From the NCBI GenBank assembly GCA_964554485.1, contig CAZKOX010000007.1, positions 1 through 28,885 of the forward strand: a stretch of 28,885 bases of DNA, given 5' to 3'. The DNA comes from JBBQBM01 sp964554485 (lineage in GTDB: Bacteria > Patescibacteriota > Saccharimonadia > Saccharimonadales > JAGQMS01). The notes beneath the pieces were generated by a model. It was not told the origin of the DNA, did no database searches, and saw nothing but the letters and a program-made list of their open reading frames with translations. A program made the position numbers and the translations under genes. Positions 1 to 7,229 of the stretch are shown piece after piece. Every line of letters starts with the position of its first letter. The first letter of the stretch is position 1.

Positions 1-36
1 CAATCGACTCCTGCGCCAAAGAAAGCAGGACGAAGA

Positions 37-423
37 ATGCCTAATAAAAAGGTGTTAACTATTATTGGTGCCACTGTCCTAATTCTGGTTGTCGGATTCT
101 TTATCTACAAATATGTTCAGACCAGAAATGAGCTTGCAAGAGTAAAAGATCAAGAGACTGCTTCACAAAACGAAGCCAAGGAACTGGCGGGAAAGCTTAG
201 TAAGTATCTTGAGTTACCTCAGAACGAAACGCCAACTATTGCCACAATAACAGAGAAGGAGAAGCTTGTAGGCCAACCGTTCTTTAATGGTGCAGAGAAC
301 GGCGACAAGGTACTGGTTTATGTAACTAGCGAAAAGGCAATTCTTTACAGGCCTTCCACGAATAAGATAATATCCTATGCCCCGGTAAATCTTACAGGCA
401 ACGAAAGCACTACGTCACAATAA
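37..423 (+). CDS. Small single-pass membrane protein, function unknown
   Basis: I do not recognise a family. The product of 128 residues has a short basic N-terminus, one hydrophobic segment at about residues 7-25, a charged helical stretch at about 28-55 that could form a short coiled coil, and a small C-terminal domain ending in a Thr/Ser-rich tail. It probably sits in the membrane with its C-terminal domain outside. The ATG at 37 has an AGGA six bases upstream, which is why I use it. The reading frame is also open back to base 1 and would add a Pro/Ala/Lys/Arg-rich tail, like the long basic tails on the LepB and LCP proteins here. The gene may therefore begin outside the window. It lies just upstream of parAB, but nothing in the sequence ties it to partition. 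Confidence 0.62.
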   Translation: MPNKKVLTIIGATVLILVVGFFIYKYVQTRNELARVKDQETASQNEAKELAGKLSKYLELPQNETPTIATITEKEKLVGQPFFNGAENGDKVLVYVTSEKAILYRPSTNKIISYAPVNLTGNESTTSQ

Positions 424-464
424 TTACCTAAGGAATAGGTCGCTTACCATATGGGCTAGAGATG

Positions 465-483
465 TGTTTCACGGACGTTTCAC
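465..483 (+). repeat. Direct repeat of a parS-like half-site
   Basis: TGTTTCAC at 465-472 is followed by CGTTTCAC at 476-483. The shared GTTTCAC units are 11 bases apart, about one helical turn. GTTTCAC is the left arm of the canonical bacterial parS palindrome, but here the arms are in direct rather than inverted orientation. The pair lies about 60 bases before parA and just upstream of its predicted promoter. It could be an operator for ParA/ParB or a diverged centromere site. Confidence 0.4.
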
Positions 484-488
484 TTCTT

Positions 489-517
489 TTGAAGTTCTTG
501 AGGGCCGGTGCTAAACT
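489..517 (+). promoter_or_regulatory. parA promoter
   Basis: A -35-like TTGAAG at 489-494 and a -10-like TAAACT at 512-517 are separated by 17 bases. Transcription would begin near 524, leaving a leader of about 16 bases that contains the GAGGG Shine-Dalgarno sequence at 531-535. A perfect 5-bp hairpin (482-486 with 491-495) overlaps the -35 box. Confidence 0.5.
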
Positions 518-539
518 ATAAACAATAAAAGAGGGTGTT

Positions 540-1298
540 ATGGCTATAATCGCAGTACTAAATCAAAAAGGCGGAGTCGGGAAGACCACATCGGTTATTA
601 ATTTAGCCTCTTACCTTGGGAAATCGGGTAACCGAGTGACGGTTGTAGATTTTGACCCTCAAGGTAACGCCACTAGCGGACTAGGCATAGACAAAGAAGG
701 GCTAAGTTCAACAATTTACGACATTGTTATAAACAAAGACAGCCTCATTGATGCTCTAGTGGAAACCCGTTTTGAGAACATCTCGATTCTTCCGACGAAT
801 CAACAGTTAGCCGGAGCGGAAGTCGAGCTGGCAGCTACTGAAAATCGAGAATTCAAACTTCAAGAAGCCCTAAAAGACCATGAGACTGACTTTGTACTAA
901 TTGATTGTCCACCTTCACTGGGGCTCTTAACTATAAATGCACTAGTCGCTGCTGACTATGTCTTAATTCCTGTACAGAGTGAATATTATGCCCTGGAAGG
1001 TTTATCGCAGCTAATCACTGTAATTCAAAGAGTTCGCGAGTCTCTCAACCAAGAATTGAAGATACTTGGTGTTGTATTGACGATGGCCGATAGTCGAACT
1101 AGTTTAGCTGACCAGGTCGAAGCAGAAGTCCGAAAACACTTTACGGACCTTGTCTTTAAGACCGTTATTCCTAGAAATGTTCGACTAGCCGAAGCTCCAA
1201 GCCATGGTCGACCAATTAGTGAGCATGATAAGTGGTCAAAAGGCGCTAAAGCATATAAAAATTTGAGCAAGGAGATGTTAAATCGTGTCAGCAGTTAA
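540..1298 (+). CDS. parA: Chromosome partitioning ATPase ParA (Soj family)
   Basis: ParA/MinD-superfamily ATPase that drives chromosome segregation with ParB and parS by binding DNA in its ATP-bound form. The deviant Walker A motif KGGVGKTT is at residues 10-17 with the signature lysine K10. The A' motif DFDPQ is at 37-41 and Walker B (VLIDCPP) at 119-125. The length of 252 residues is normal for a chromosomal Soj-type protein with no N-terminal HTH extension, so autoregulation would not come from a fused HTH domain. The start is supported by GAGGG at 531-535. The 3' end overlaps parB by 14 bases in another frame, indicating translational coupling. Confidence 0.95.
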   Translation: MAIIAVLNQKGGVGKTTSVINLASYLGKSGNRVTVVDFDPQGNATSGLGIDKEGLSSTIYDIVINKDSLIDALVETRFENISILPTNQQLAGAEVELAATENREFKLQEALKDHETDFVLIDCPPSLGLLTINALVAADYVLIPVQSEYYALEGLSQLITVIQRVRESLNQELKILGVVLTMADSRTSLADQVEAEVRKHFTDLVFKTVIPRNVRLAEAPSHGRPISEHDKWSKGAKAYKNLSKEMLNRVSS

Positions 1299-2154
1299 TC
1301 AAAAAGGTCTTGGCAAAGGGTTAGATGCACTATTTAGTGGTGCTGATATGAGTAGAATCGGTATTCCTAAGGAGGAGGTGGTTCAAATCGAACTAGGGCA
1401 GATAATTCCAAGTCCAGATCAACCACGACGCCACTTTGATGAATCTAGCTTAAAGGAGCTTGCTGTATCAATAAATGAGTTCGGAGTACTTCAGCCGCTA
1501 GTCGTTACAAAGATTGAACAAAATAAGTATTCAATAATTGCAGGGGAGAGACGCTGGAGAGCATCGGCAATTGCTGGACTAAAAACTGTCCCGTGCATCA
1601 TTAGGTCAGTAACTGACCTCGAAAAGCTTGAACTCGCACTGATCGAGAATGTCCAAAGAGAAGATTTGTCCCCGCTAGAACAGGCTGCATCTGTCCAAAG
1701 GCTTCATGATCAATTCTCGATGAGCTACGAAGCGATTTCTAAGAAGTTAGGCAAGGCTTATAGTACTATCGCCAACCTCGTTCGTTTGCTTGGTTTACCG
1801 GAAAATATGCAACTCGCACTGCGTGAATCACGAATTAGCGAAGGCCATGCCCGAACACTACTAAGTCTTCAAGCAGACAAATCTAATCAACAGGCATTAT
1901 TTGACCTGATTTTAACAAAGCACTTATCTGTTAGACAGGCCGAACAGTATGTAGTGGCTACTCGGGACAAGAAACCAACAAAAGAAAAAATACTTTCCCG
2001 AACAGTTAGTGAGACAAACGAAACAAAGACTCTATCGAAGCATCTTGGAGTTAAAGTTCAGGTGGCGTACATGGCAAAAGGCGGCAAAATTACCTTGCGC
2101 TTTACATCAGAAGACGAGTATAAAAACTTAATCAACAGATTAAACAAGGCCTAA
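1285..2154 (+). CDS. parB: Chromosome partitioning protein ParB
   Basis: CTP-dependent DNA clamp that loads at parS and spreads, and is the partner of ParA. The N-terminal ParB/Srx domain has the CTP-binding box GERRWRAS at 87-94 and the ENVQREDL motif at 121-128. A central helix-turn-helix lies at about 147-168 and a small dimerisation domain follows about residue 245. The extreme N-terminus (KGLGKGLDALF) is the conserved ParA-stimulating peptide. The start is a GTG at 1285 inside parA, preceded by AAGGAG at 1269-1274. The presumed recognition helix reads GKAYSTIANLVRLL, whereas from memory Spo0J-type proteins have GKSRPHIANHLRLL, so the cognate parS may differ from the classical sequence. 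The stop codon overlaps that of convergent lepB. Confidence 0.95.
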   Translation: MSAVNQKGLGKGLDALFSGADMSRIGIPKEEVVQIELGQIIPSPDQPRRHFDESSLKELAVSINEFGVLQPLVVTKIEQNKYSIIAGERRWRASAIAGLKTVPCIIRSVTDLEKLELALIENVQREDLSPLEQAASVQRLHDQFSMSYEAISKKLGKAYSTIANLVRLLGLPENMQLALRESRISEGHARTLLSLQADKSNQQALFDLILTKHLSVRQAEQYVVATRDKKPTKEKILSRTVSETNETKTLSKHLGVKVQVAYMAKGGKITLRFTSEDEYKNLINRLNKA

Positions 2155-2831
2155 AAAGTTTCGAAACTCTGAAAAGGGTAAAGTCGAAGTACGAGTTTAC
2201 CGACGACTAGGTCAAGATTAATGTTCCCAAGCGAAGAACGAGAATCTAAGGATGCACCAGGAACGCGGTTGTCGCCGCTAACGAAGATCTCGCCATCTTT
2301 TACTCTTACATCTACATTTCCGGCAGTTACGGGTAGGTTTTTTCCATAAGGTGCGTCGTCTGGATGAAAGCCGTTCGGATTATCCTTGTTGAATACAGTA
2401 ATAACACCGTCGGACACTACTACTCGATCACCTGGTAGCCCAATGACGCGTTTTATTAGTTGTTCGTCCGAACCATCTGGTTTATGGAAGACAATAATAT
2501 CCCCGCGCTTTGGAACAAACTTATTGCCCGTGATTCGCGACCAAGAATGAGGTAACTTCCAGATTATTAATCTGTCTGAGTTTTGAAGTGACGGTTCCAT
2601 TGAGCTGCCGTCAACTTGATAAGACTGAAAAATAAACTGATTAATAAATATTGCAAAAGCTAAGGCACCGCCAATCAACAAAAAAGTTGAAAAGAATCCA
2701 CGGATTGCAGAATATTTTTTCTTTGGCAATGGTGGTGTGCTAATAGGCACTACCGGTGGTTGCTGCAAGGAGGGTTGTGGCATATTTTGATAATTAGTTT
2801 GGTTGACTGGGTTTGTATTTTTTGGTTCCAC
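2151..2831 (-). CDS. lepB: Signal peptidase I
   Basis: Membrane serine protease (family S26) that removes signal peptides from Sec-exported proteins. A Pro/Gln-rich cytoplasmic tail of about 40 residues precedes one transmembrane segment at about 46-66. The conserved boxes follow in order: DGSSMEPS with catalytic Ser77, RGDIIVF at 109-115, LIKRVIGLPGD with catalytic Lys127, and SGDNR near 185-189 followed by SLDSR. The length of 226 residues is ordinary for a Gram-positive-type enzyme. The start is GTG: a TAAAAT box ends only six bases before it, so the mRNA is probably leaderless. The gene is convergent with parB, sharing overlapping stop codons, and divergent from the LCP gene. It would process substrates such as the CHAP hydrolase encoded later in this window. 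Confidence 0.94.
   Translation of the reverse strand: MEPKNTNPVNQTNYQNMPQPSLQQPPVVPISTPPLPKKKYSAIRGFFSTFLLIGGALAFAIFINQFIFQSYQVDGSSMEPSLQNSDRLIIWKLPHSWSRITGNKFVPKRGDIIVFHKPDGSDEQLIKRVIGLPGDRVVVSDGVITVFNKDNPNGFHPDDAPYGKNLPVTAGNVDVRVKDGEIFVSGDNRVPGASLDSRSSLGNINLDLVVGKLVLRLYPFQSFETF
2157..2168. repeat. 12-bp perfect palindrome in the lepB 3' end
   Basis: AGTTTCGAAACT is a perfect palindrome three bases after the parB stop and inside the last lepB codons. Its core GTTTCGAAAC recurs at 22754-22763, immediately before the prfB start. It resembles parS arms without the ACGT centre. TTCGAA is also a common codon pair here, so chance is possible. Confidence 0.4.
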
Positions 2832-2837
2832 TACACC

Positions 2838-2843
2838 ATTTTA
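2838..2843 (-). promoter_or_regulatory. -10 box of lepB (leaderless geometry)
   Basis: Read on the minus strand this is TAAAAT, ending six bases before the GTG start at 2831. The expected transcription start falls on or next to the start codon. No convincing -35 is visible. Confidence 0.5.
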
Positions 2844-2883
2844 ACAGGTAGCTGCTTTTAAAACGCTAATGTAGTCATTCTTT

Positions 2884-2892
2884 TGATATAAT
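2884..2892 (+). promoter_or_regulatory. Extended -10 promoter of the LCP gene
   Basis: TGATATAAT is an extended -10 (TGnTATAAT) ending 13 bases before the ATG at 2906. The predicted leader is about 6 bases and has no proper Shine-Dalgarno sequence. It is divergent from the lepB promoter in a 74-base spacer. Confidence 0.6.
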
Positions 2893-2905
2893 AGGGGTAC
2901 TTTTT

Positions 2906-4504
2906 ATGGATAATTTTCGTTTTAGCCCAAAACACAAACCAAAACGGTCGGTCGATGGTTTCGTCCCAAACACCGGTAGTCTTGACTCAAAACCTTCGAA
3001 CAAGGCAATAAACTCAGATCTAGATAATACACAACTAGATTCAATCGGAAAAAAGAGTGATGGGTTTCATTCTGCTAATACCGGGTCGCAGCTTGATGCG
3101 CTACCTTCACTAAAGCCCTATACTCCAAATCCTGAACTTGTCGAAAAGATAAAGAAGCCAAAAAAGAAACACCACATTCCAAAAAAATTAATCCTTCGCA
3201 GTTTTCTAGGAATTCTCATAATCGCTTTGCTATCGGGTGGTCTGTTTTTTGGAAGACTTTGGTGGAATACTCATAAAATATTAAAAGGTGGCGGAGATAG
3301 TGCCATAGCACTAAACAGTAATGTCGACCCTACACTACTAAGCGGCGAAGGTGACGGTCGAGTGAATATACTGCTACTTGGCAAGGGTGGCGGCAATCAT
3401 CCGGGTGGTGAATTAACGGATAGTATTTTAGTTGCCAGTATTGATCCTCTCGGTAAAGAGGCAGCCTTGCTGAGTATTCCTAGAGATCTTTATGTAAAAG
3501 TACCAAACTACTGGTCTATGAAGATTAATGCTGTATATAACTCCGGAAAGCAAAGGGCGTTATCGGTTAACGAAGATGACGCAGCAGCAGCCGAAAAAGC
3601 CGGAATAAAACTAATAGAAAATATTATTGAAACAAATATTGGCATACCGATTCACTATTATGTAATGGTTAACTTTGATGCTTTTCAGCAGACTGTTGAT
3701 GCGGTCGGCGGCATAGATATAAATGTTAAAAGTCCGCTCTATGACTATGTGCAAGCTTGGGATAATGGCGGCAATCCATTGATTGCAGCCGAGGGTTTAC
3801 AGCACTTTAACGGCAAGAAGGCGCTTCTTTATTCACGCTCTAGATCTACAAGTAGTGACTTTGCGCGTGGTGAAAGGCAACGCGAAATAGTTGTCGGGCT
3901 TAAGGACAAGGTTATGAAACTGGGTACGTTTAGTAATCCTCTAACGGTTACCAAATTAATGAATGCAATTGGTAATAATGTCACTACCAGTCTTTCATTA
4001 AGTGAAATTATGCGACTGTATGATATCTCAAAGACAATAAATACTAGCGGCATTACATCTCTAGGCTTTACTGACGAACCAAATATTTTAGTTAAAACCG
4101 CTAACATTAATGGTCAATCAGTTGTTATACCGCGTAAAGGACAGTCAGATTTTAGTGAAATCCAAAGTTTTGTACGCAATGCAATGCGTGATGGTTACTT
4201 AAAAAATGAGAACGCTACTATCGCTGTTCTGAATGGAACTAATATCGTTGGGCTCGCAACCAAGCGTGCCGACGAATTAAAATCATATGGCTATAACGTA
4301 ACTTTAATTGATGACGCTCCAACCAAAGACTATGCGTCTACTGTACTCATAGATTTTAGTGACGGAAAGAAAAAATATACGAAGCGATATTTAGAGCAAA
4401 GACTAAAAACTGCTGCAGTTACATCAGCGACCGGGATTGACCCCCTTGTATATAAAACCGACATAGTCATAATTGTAGGTAATAATGAAAATACGAGTCC
4501 CTAG
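2906..4504 (+). CDS. LytR-CpsA-Psr (LCP) family cell-wall polymer ligase
   Basis: LCP proteins transfer lipid-linked polymers such as teichoic acids or capsular glycans onto peptidoglycan outside the membrane. A long hydrophilic cytoplasmic tail (about 1-92) precedes a transmembrane segment at about 96-116. The LCP domain (about 151-337) has the signatures NILLLGKGG, LTDSILVASID with Asp172, LSIPRDLYV with Arg193, and the arginine-rich RSRSTSSDFARGERQRE at 311-327. A LytR_C domain occupies about 437-525. The length of 532 residues fits LCP plus LytR_C. The last 20 bases overlap the next gene, so the two are probably co-expressed. The presence of UppS, which makes the lipid carrier these enzymes use, fits this role. 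The polymer attached cannot be told from sequence. Confidence 0.9.
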   Translation: MDNFRFSPKHKPKRSVDGFVPNTGSLDSKPSNKAINSDLDNTQLDSIGKKSDGFHSANTGSQLDALPSLKPYTPNPELVEKIKKPKKKHHIPKKLILRSFLGILIIALLSGGLFFGRLWWNTHKILKGGGDSAIALNSNVDPTLLSGEGDGRVNILLLGKGGGNHPGGELTDSILVASIDPLGKEAALLSIPRDLYVKVPNYWSMKINAVYNSGKQRALSVNEDDAAAAEKAGIKLIENIIETNIGIPIHYYVMVNFDAFQQTVDAVGGIDINVKSPLYDYVQAWDNGGNPLIAAEGLQHFNGKKALLYSRSRSTSSDFARGERQREIVVGLKDKVMKLGTFSNPLTVTKLMNAIGNNVTTSLSLSEIMRLYDISKTINTSGITSLGFTDEPNILVKTANINGQSVVIPRKGQSDFSEIQSFVRNAMRDGYLKNENATIAVLNGTNIVGLATKRADELKSYGYNVTLIDDAPTKDYASTVLIDFSDGKKKYTKRYLEQRLKTAAVTSATGIDPLVYKTDIVIIVGNNENTSP

Positions 4505-5240
4505 GTTTCGTCCCGCATCAAAAGCATCATCGGCTGTCCATACTTTTTTAAACATTTTCTTAGCCGTACTTATTTTGGCAATTATCGCCGATCCTATTTC
4601 ATTACCAGGTGCAGCGGTCGCTGTGTTGTTATTGAGTAAATGGCGGATGCTAGCCGTAAAACCAAGACATTGGCTAGCTAATATTCGGGCAAACATTGTT
4701 GATGTATCAGTTGGGCTTGCTGTTATCGCTTTTATCAGCGGAACCGGAAGTTTAATAACTCAACTACTATGGGTTGGGCTGTATAGCTGTTGGTTAATAT
4801 TGCTAAAACCTAGGTCCGACACATTTTCGATTGCGCTTCAGGCAATGATTGCACAGGCGCTGGCGTTAGTGGCATTTTACGAAAGTTTTTCGAACTCGAG
4901 CGTGGTAATGGTAGTCTTGGTGACCTGGCTAATATGCTATAGTTCTGCCCGTCATTTCTTTAGTGGCTTCGAAGACGAAGACGCGCATCTCATTTCGCAC
5001 GTATGGGGGATATTTGGCGCACAAATGGCTTGGGTATTATCGCACTGGACTTTAACATATGGATTCGTGCCACAAATTGCGTTACTACTAACAGTCATTG
5101 GCTATAGCTTGGCAGTCTGTTATTACCTTCATTCCCTCAGCCGCCTAAAGGTAAACGTCAGGAATCAGTTTATATTTGTCACAATATTAGTCATTGTTGT
5201 TGTTGCTTTATTCTCAGAATGGCAATACAGCGGGCTTTAG
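4485..5240 (+). CDS. Polytopic membrane protein, function unknown
   Basis: I do not recognise a family. After a basic N-terminus (residues 1-17) the 251-residue protein is almost entirely hydrophobic, with about seven likely transmembrane segments separated by short loops. The only clearly polar loop carries an acidic FEDEDAH motif near residue 165, followed by His and Trp residues in the next helix. It starts inside the LCP gene (20-base overlap, different frame), so it is likely translated from the same mRNA and might serve the same wall-polymer pathway. That link is inference from position only. No channel, transporter or glycosyltransferase signature is evident. It ends convergently 31 bases from prmC. 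Confidence 0.8.
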   Translation: MKIRVPRFRPASKASSAVHTFLNIFLAVLILAIIADPISLPGAAVAVLLLSKWRMLAVKPRHWLANIRANIVDVSVGLAVIAFISGTGSLITQLLWVGLYSCWLILLKPRSDTFSIALQAMIAQALALVAFYESFSNSSVVMVVLVTWLICYSSARHFFSGFEDEDAHLISHVWGIFGAQMAWVLSHWTLTYGFVPQIALLLTVIGYSLAVCYYLHSLSRLKVNVRNQFIFVTILVIVVVALFSEWQYSGL

Positions 5241-5264
5241 TAGAATCTAGAATATGGAATTTGG
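5241..5264. repeat. Heptanucleotide tandem repeat, intergenic copy
   Basis: Between the convergent membrane-protein gene and prmC there are three head-to-tail 7-base units, TAGAATC, TAGAATA and TGGAATT, plus a partial fourth (TGG). The consensus T(A/G)GAAT(C/A/T) is the same as that of the array inside prmC at 5538-5572. Confidence 0.7.
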
Positions 5265-5271
5265 GGTGATA

Positions 5272-6084
5272 TTAAGAACGCTCGAATAACTGTATAAGAT
5301 CTACTTTTTTAGTCTGTTTAAAGCCAGCCGACTTAGCTATTTTTGTTAATTCTGCGTGTTGAAAAGCAAGGCTTTCCGTCAAAACAAAAGTAGGTTTTAA
5401 TACTTTTAGTTGATCAAATAATTTTCGATAATGATCTAGCCCGTCATCTCCGGAAAACAATGCGAGCTTTGGTTCGTGTTTAGCGGCCTCGTTAATTTGG
5501 TAATCTTCGGGTACGTAGGGCAGATTCGCAAGGATTATAGAATCTGGAATCTGGAATAGAGAATTTGGAATAGAACTAAGCAGATCGCCTTTCTTGAATT
5601 CAATAATAACTTTGTGTTTTTCAGTATTTTTTTCAGCAAGGTTAAAGCATTTCTGGTCAATATCGATAGCTATAACTTGTGCTTTGGGAAATTCAAGTTT
5701 TGACGTTATTGCTAGAGATCCTGAACCAGTACCAACATCAATTATTATTGAATCGTTTTCGATGTTTAGTTCTTTAAGCAGGTCAATGATTGTTTCTGAC
5801 TCAGGGCGGGGAACAAGCACGTTTTTATCGACAATGAATTCACGTCCGTAAAACTCACACTTGCCTAGAATGTAGGCTATCGGCTCATGTTTCAAACGTC
5901 GTTTTATTAAGATATCTAATTCTTTCTCTTGTTCTTTAGATAATTCGTACTCCGAATGAGCGAGTATCCAAGAGCGATCTTTTTTTAAGACGCTAGATAA
6001 TATTATTTCTGCATCCAAACGAGCAGAGTCGCTAGTAGTGTCGAGTATTTTCATAGAACCGTGAAGCCAGTCATTGATATTCAT
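5272..6084 (-). CDS. prmC: Peptide chain release factor N5-glutamine methyltransferase PrmC (HemK)
   Basis: SAM-dependent methylase that modifies the glutamine of the GGQ motif in RF1 and RF2, both encoded in this window. The N-terminal helical domain covers about 1-85 and VPRPESE is at 91-97. The SAM-binding motif I, DVGTGSGSLA, is at 116-125, and the substrate-binding motif is NLPY at 187-190 in place of the usual NPPY. The length of 270 residues is normal. It follows prfA by 20 bases on the same strand, the classic prfA-prmC pair. The stretch just before NLPY (about residues 171-183) is encoded by a 7-base tandem repeat and shows a matching 7-residue periodicity (IPNSLFQ, IPDSIIL). Confidence 0.92.
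   Translation of the reverse strand: MNINDWLHGSMKILDTTSDSARLDAEIILSSVLKKDRSWILAHSEYELSKEQEKELDILIKRRLKHEPIAYILGKCEFYGREFIVDKNVLVPRPESETIIDLLKELNIENDSIIIDVGTGSGSLAITSKLEFPKAQVIAIDIDQKCFNLAEKNTEKHKVIIEFKKGDLLSSIPNSLFQIPDSIILANLPYVPEDYQINEAAKHEPKLALFSGDDGLDHYRKLFDQLKVLKPTFVLTESLAFQHAELTKIAKSAGFKQTKKVDLIQLFERS
5538..5572. repeat. Heptanucleotide tandem repeat inside prmC
   Basis: Five consecutive 7-base units on the plus strand: TAGAATC, TGGAATC, TGGAATA, GAGAATT and TGGAATA. They lie in frame-preserving context within prmC, just before the codons for the NLPY motif. Because 7 is not a multiple of 3, the protein repeats every 7 residues (21 bases). A related array lies downstream of the gene at 5241-5264. 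Confidence 0.75.
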
Positions 6085-6104
6085 GACTGTAACATTAAAC
6101 TGTT

Positions 6105-7163
6105 TTAACTTTCATTTTCTGCAAGCTCACTATCAGCTTTTTGTAGCTCATCGATCAGGTCATTTATGTCACCATTTAGGGCACCGGGGATATTTGATCT
6201 TGAGTAGCCAATGCGGTGGTCGGTAATGCGATCTTGTGGGAAGTTATAGGTGCGTATTTTTTCGCTGCGATCGCCTGAACCAATAAGTTTTTTACGGGCA
6301 TCGGAAAGTTTTTGTTGTTCATCATCAATCTTTTGTTGTAGCAGGCGTGACCGCAAAACACCCATAGCCTTGAGTTTATTTTTTGTTTGCGATTTTTCGT
6401 CCTGACAAGTGACAACCAAACCAGAAGGTAGGTGAGTAATACGTACCGCCGAGTCGGTGGTGTTGACGCTTTGACCACCATGTCCGCTGGCGTGATAAAC
6501 ATCAATTCGTAGATCCTGAGGCTTAATTTCAATATCGGCTTCTTCGGCTTCTGGTAAAACTGCGACTGTTACGGTGCTAGTATGAATGCGTCCCTGAGAT
6601 TCAGTTGCCGGAACGCGCTGGACGCGATGAACGCCGGCTTCAAGGTGTAGTTTTCCATAAGCATGGTCGCCGCGAACAGCAAAAATTATTTCCTTAAAAC
6701 CACCAGCATCATTAGCGACTTCGTTTATTAACTCAACGTCCAGATTATTAAGTTCGGCGAAGCGGTAATACATCTTATAAAGTTCGGCTGCGAACAGTGA
6801 AGATTCATCGCCGCCAGCGCCTGGACGAATTTCGATAATACAGTCCTTGTTGGCGTTGGGGTCTTTCGGATTAATAAGTTCTTCTAGTTTTGCGTCTTTT
6901 TCCAAAAGCTGTAATGCAATTTCATCAAGCTCTTCCTGAGCCATTTTGGCAAGTTCGGGTTCGTCGCCGCGAAGCATTACCTCGGCTTCGTCCAGGCGTT
7001 TTTCTAGGTTCAGTTTCTGCTCGTATGTATTAATAATTAGCGCAAGCTCACTAATACGTCTAGCAACCGATGCGAAATCAGGGCGAGAATAAAAAGCCGG
7101 CTCGCTTTGTTCGGCGAGGAGCTTCTCATACTCTTGTCTTAGTGAAGTAATCTTTGTTTCCAT
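6105..7163 (-). CDS. prfA: Peptide chain release factor 1 (RF1)
   Basis: Terminates translation at UAA and UAG. The coiled N-terminal domain covers about 1-105. The codon-reading PxT motif is PAT at 185-187, and the peptidyl-tRNA hydrolysis motif GGQ is at 229-231 within a GHGGQSVNTTDSAVRITH block. The length of 352 residues is normal. I start at the ATG at 7163: a GAGG lies five bases upstream, and a TATAAT box at 7173-7178 would put transcription initiation downstream of the alternative GTG at 7169, which would add only two residues. The neighbours are rpmE upstream and prmC, which methylates this protein, downstream, all on the minus strand. Confidence 0.95.
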   Translation of the reverse strand: METKITSLRQEYEKLLAEQSEPAFYSRPDFASVARRISELALIINTYEQKLNLEKRLDEAEVMLRGDEPELAKMAQEELDEIALQLLEKDAKLEELINPKDPNANKDCIIEIRPGAGGDESSLFAAELYKMYYRFAELNNLDVELINEVANDAGGFKEIIFAVRGDHAYGKLHLEAGVHRVQRVPATESQGRIHTSTVTVAVLPEAEEADIEIKPQDLRIDVYHASGHGGQSVNTTDSAVRITHLPSGLVVTCQDEKSQTKNKLKAMGVLRSRLLQQKIDDEQQKLSDARKKLIGSGDRSEKIRTYNFPQDRITDHRIGYSRSNIPGALNGDINDLIDELQKADSELAENES

Positions 7164-7172
7164 ACACACCTC

Positions 7173-7178
7173 ATTATA
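7173..7178 (-). promoter_or_regulatory. -10 box of prfA
   Basis: TATAAT on the minus strand ends nine bases before the ATG at 7163. It gives prfA its own near-leaderless promoter just after the hairpin that follows rpmE. No good -35 is seen because the spacer is occupied by the hairpin. Confidence 0.5.
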
Positions 7179-7186
7179 TAGAAGAC

Positions 7187-7212
7187 TCCCTAAAAGACAG
7201 TTCTTTTAGGGA
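7187..7212 (-). terminator. Hairpin between rpmE and prfA, possible terminator or attenuator
   Basis: A perfect 11-bp inverted repeat (7187-7197 with 7202-7212; arms TCCCTAAAAGA and TCTTTTAGGGA) has a 4-base loop. It lies 17 bases after the rpmE stop and just before the prfA promoter. It lacks an immediate U-tract in the minus-strand direction, so it may be a processing or attenuation hairpin instead of a classical intrinsic terminator. Confidence 0.45.
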
Positions 7213-7229
7213 TTAAAGTAAACACTCAG

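Noticed and set aside
7164..7169. GTG start for prfA adding two residues
   Set aside because: The TATAAT box at 7173-7178 and the GAGG spacing fit the ATG at 7163 better.
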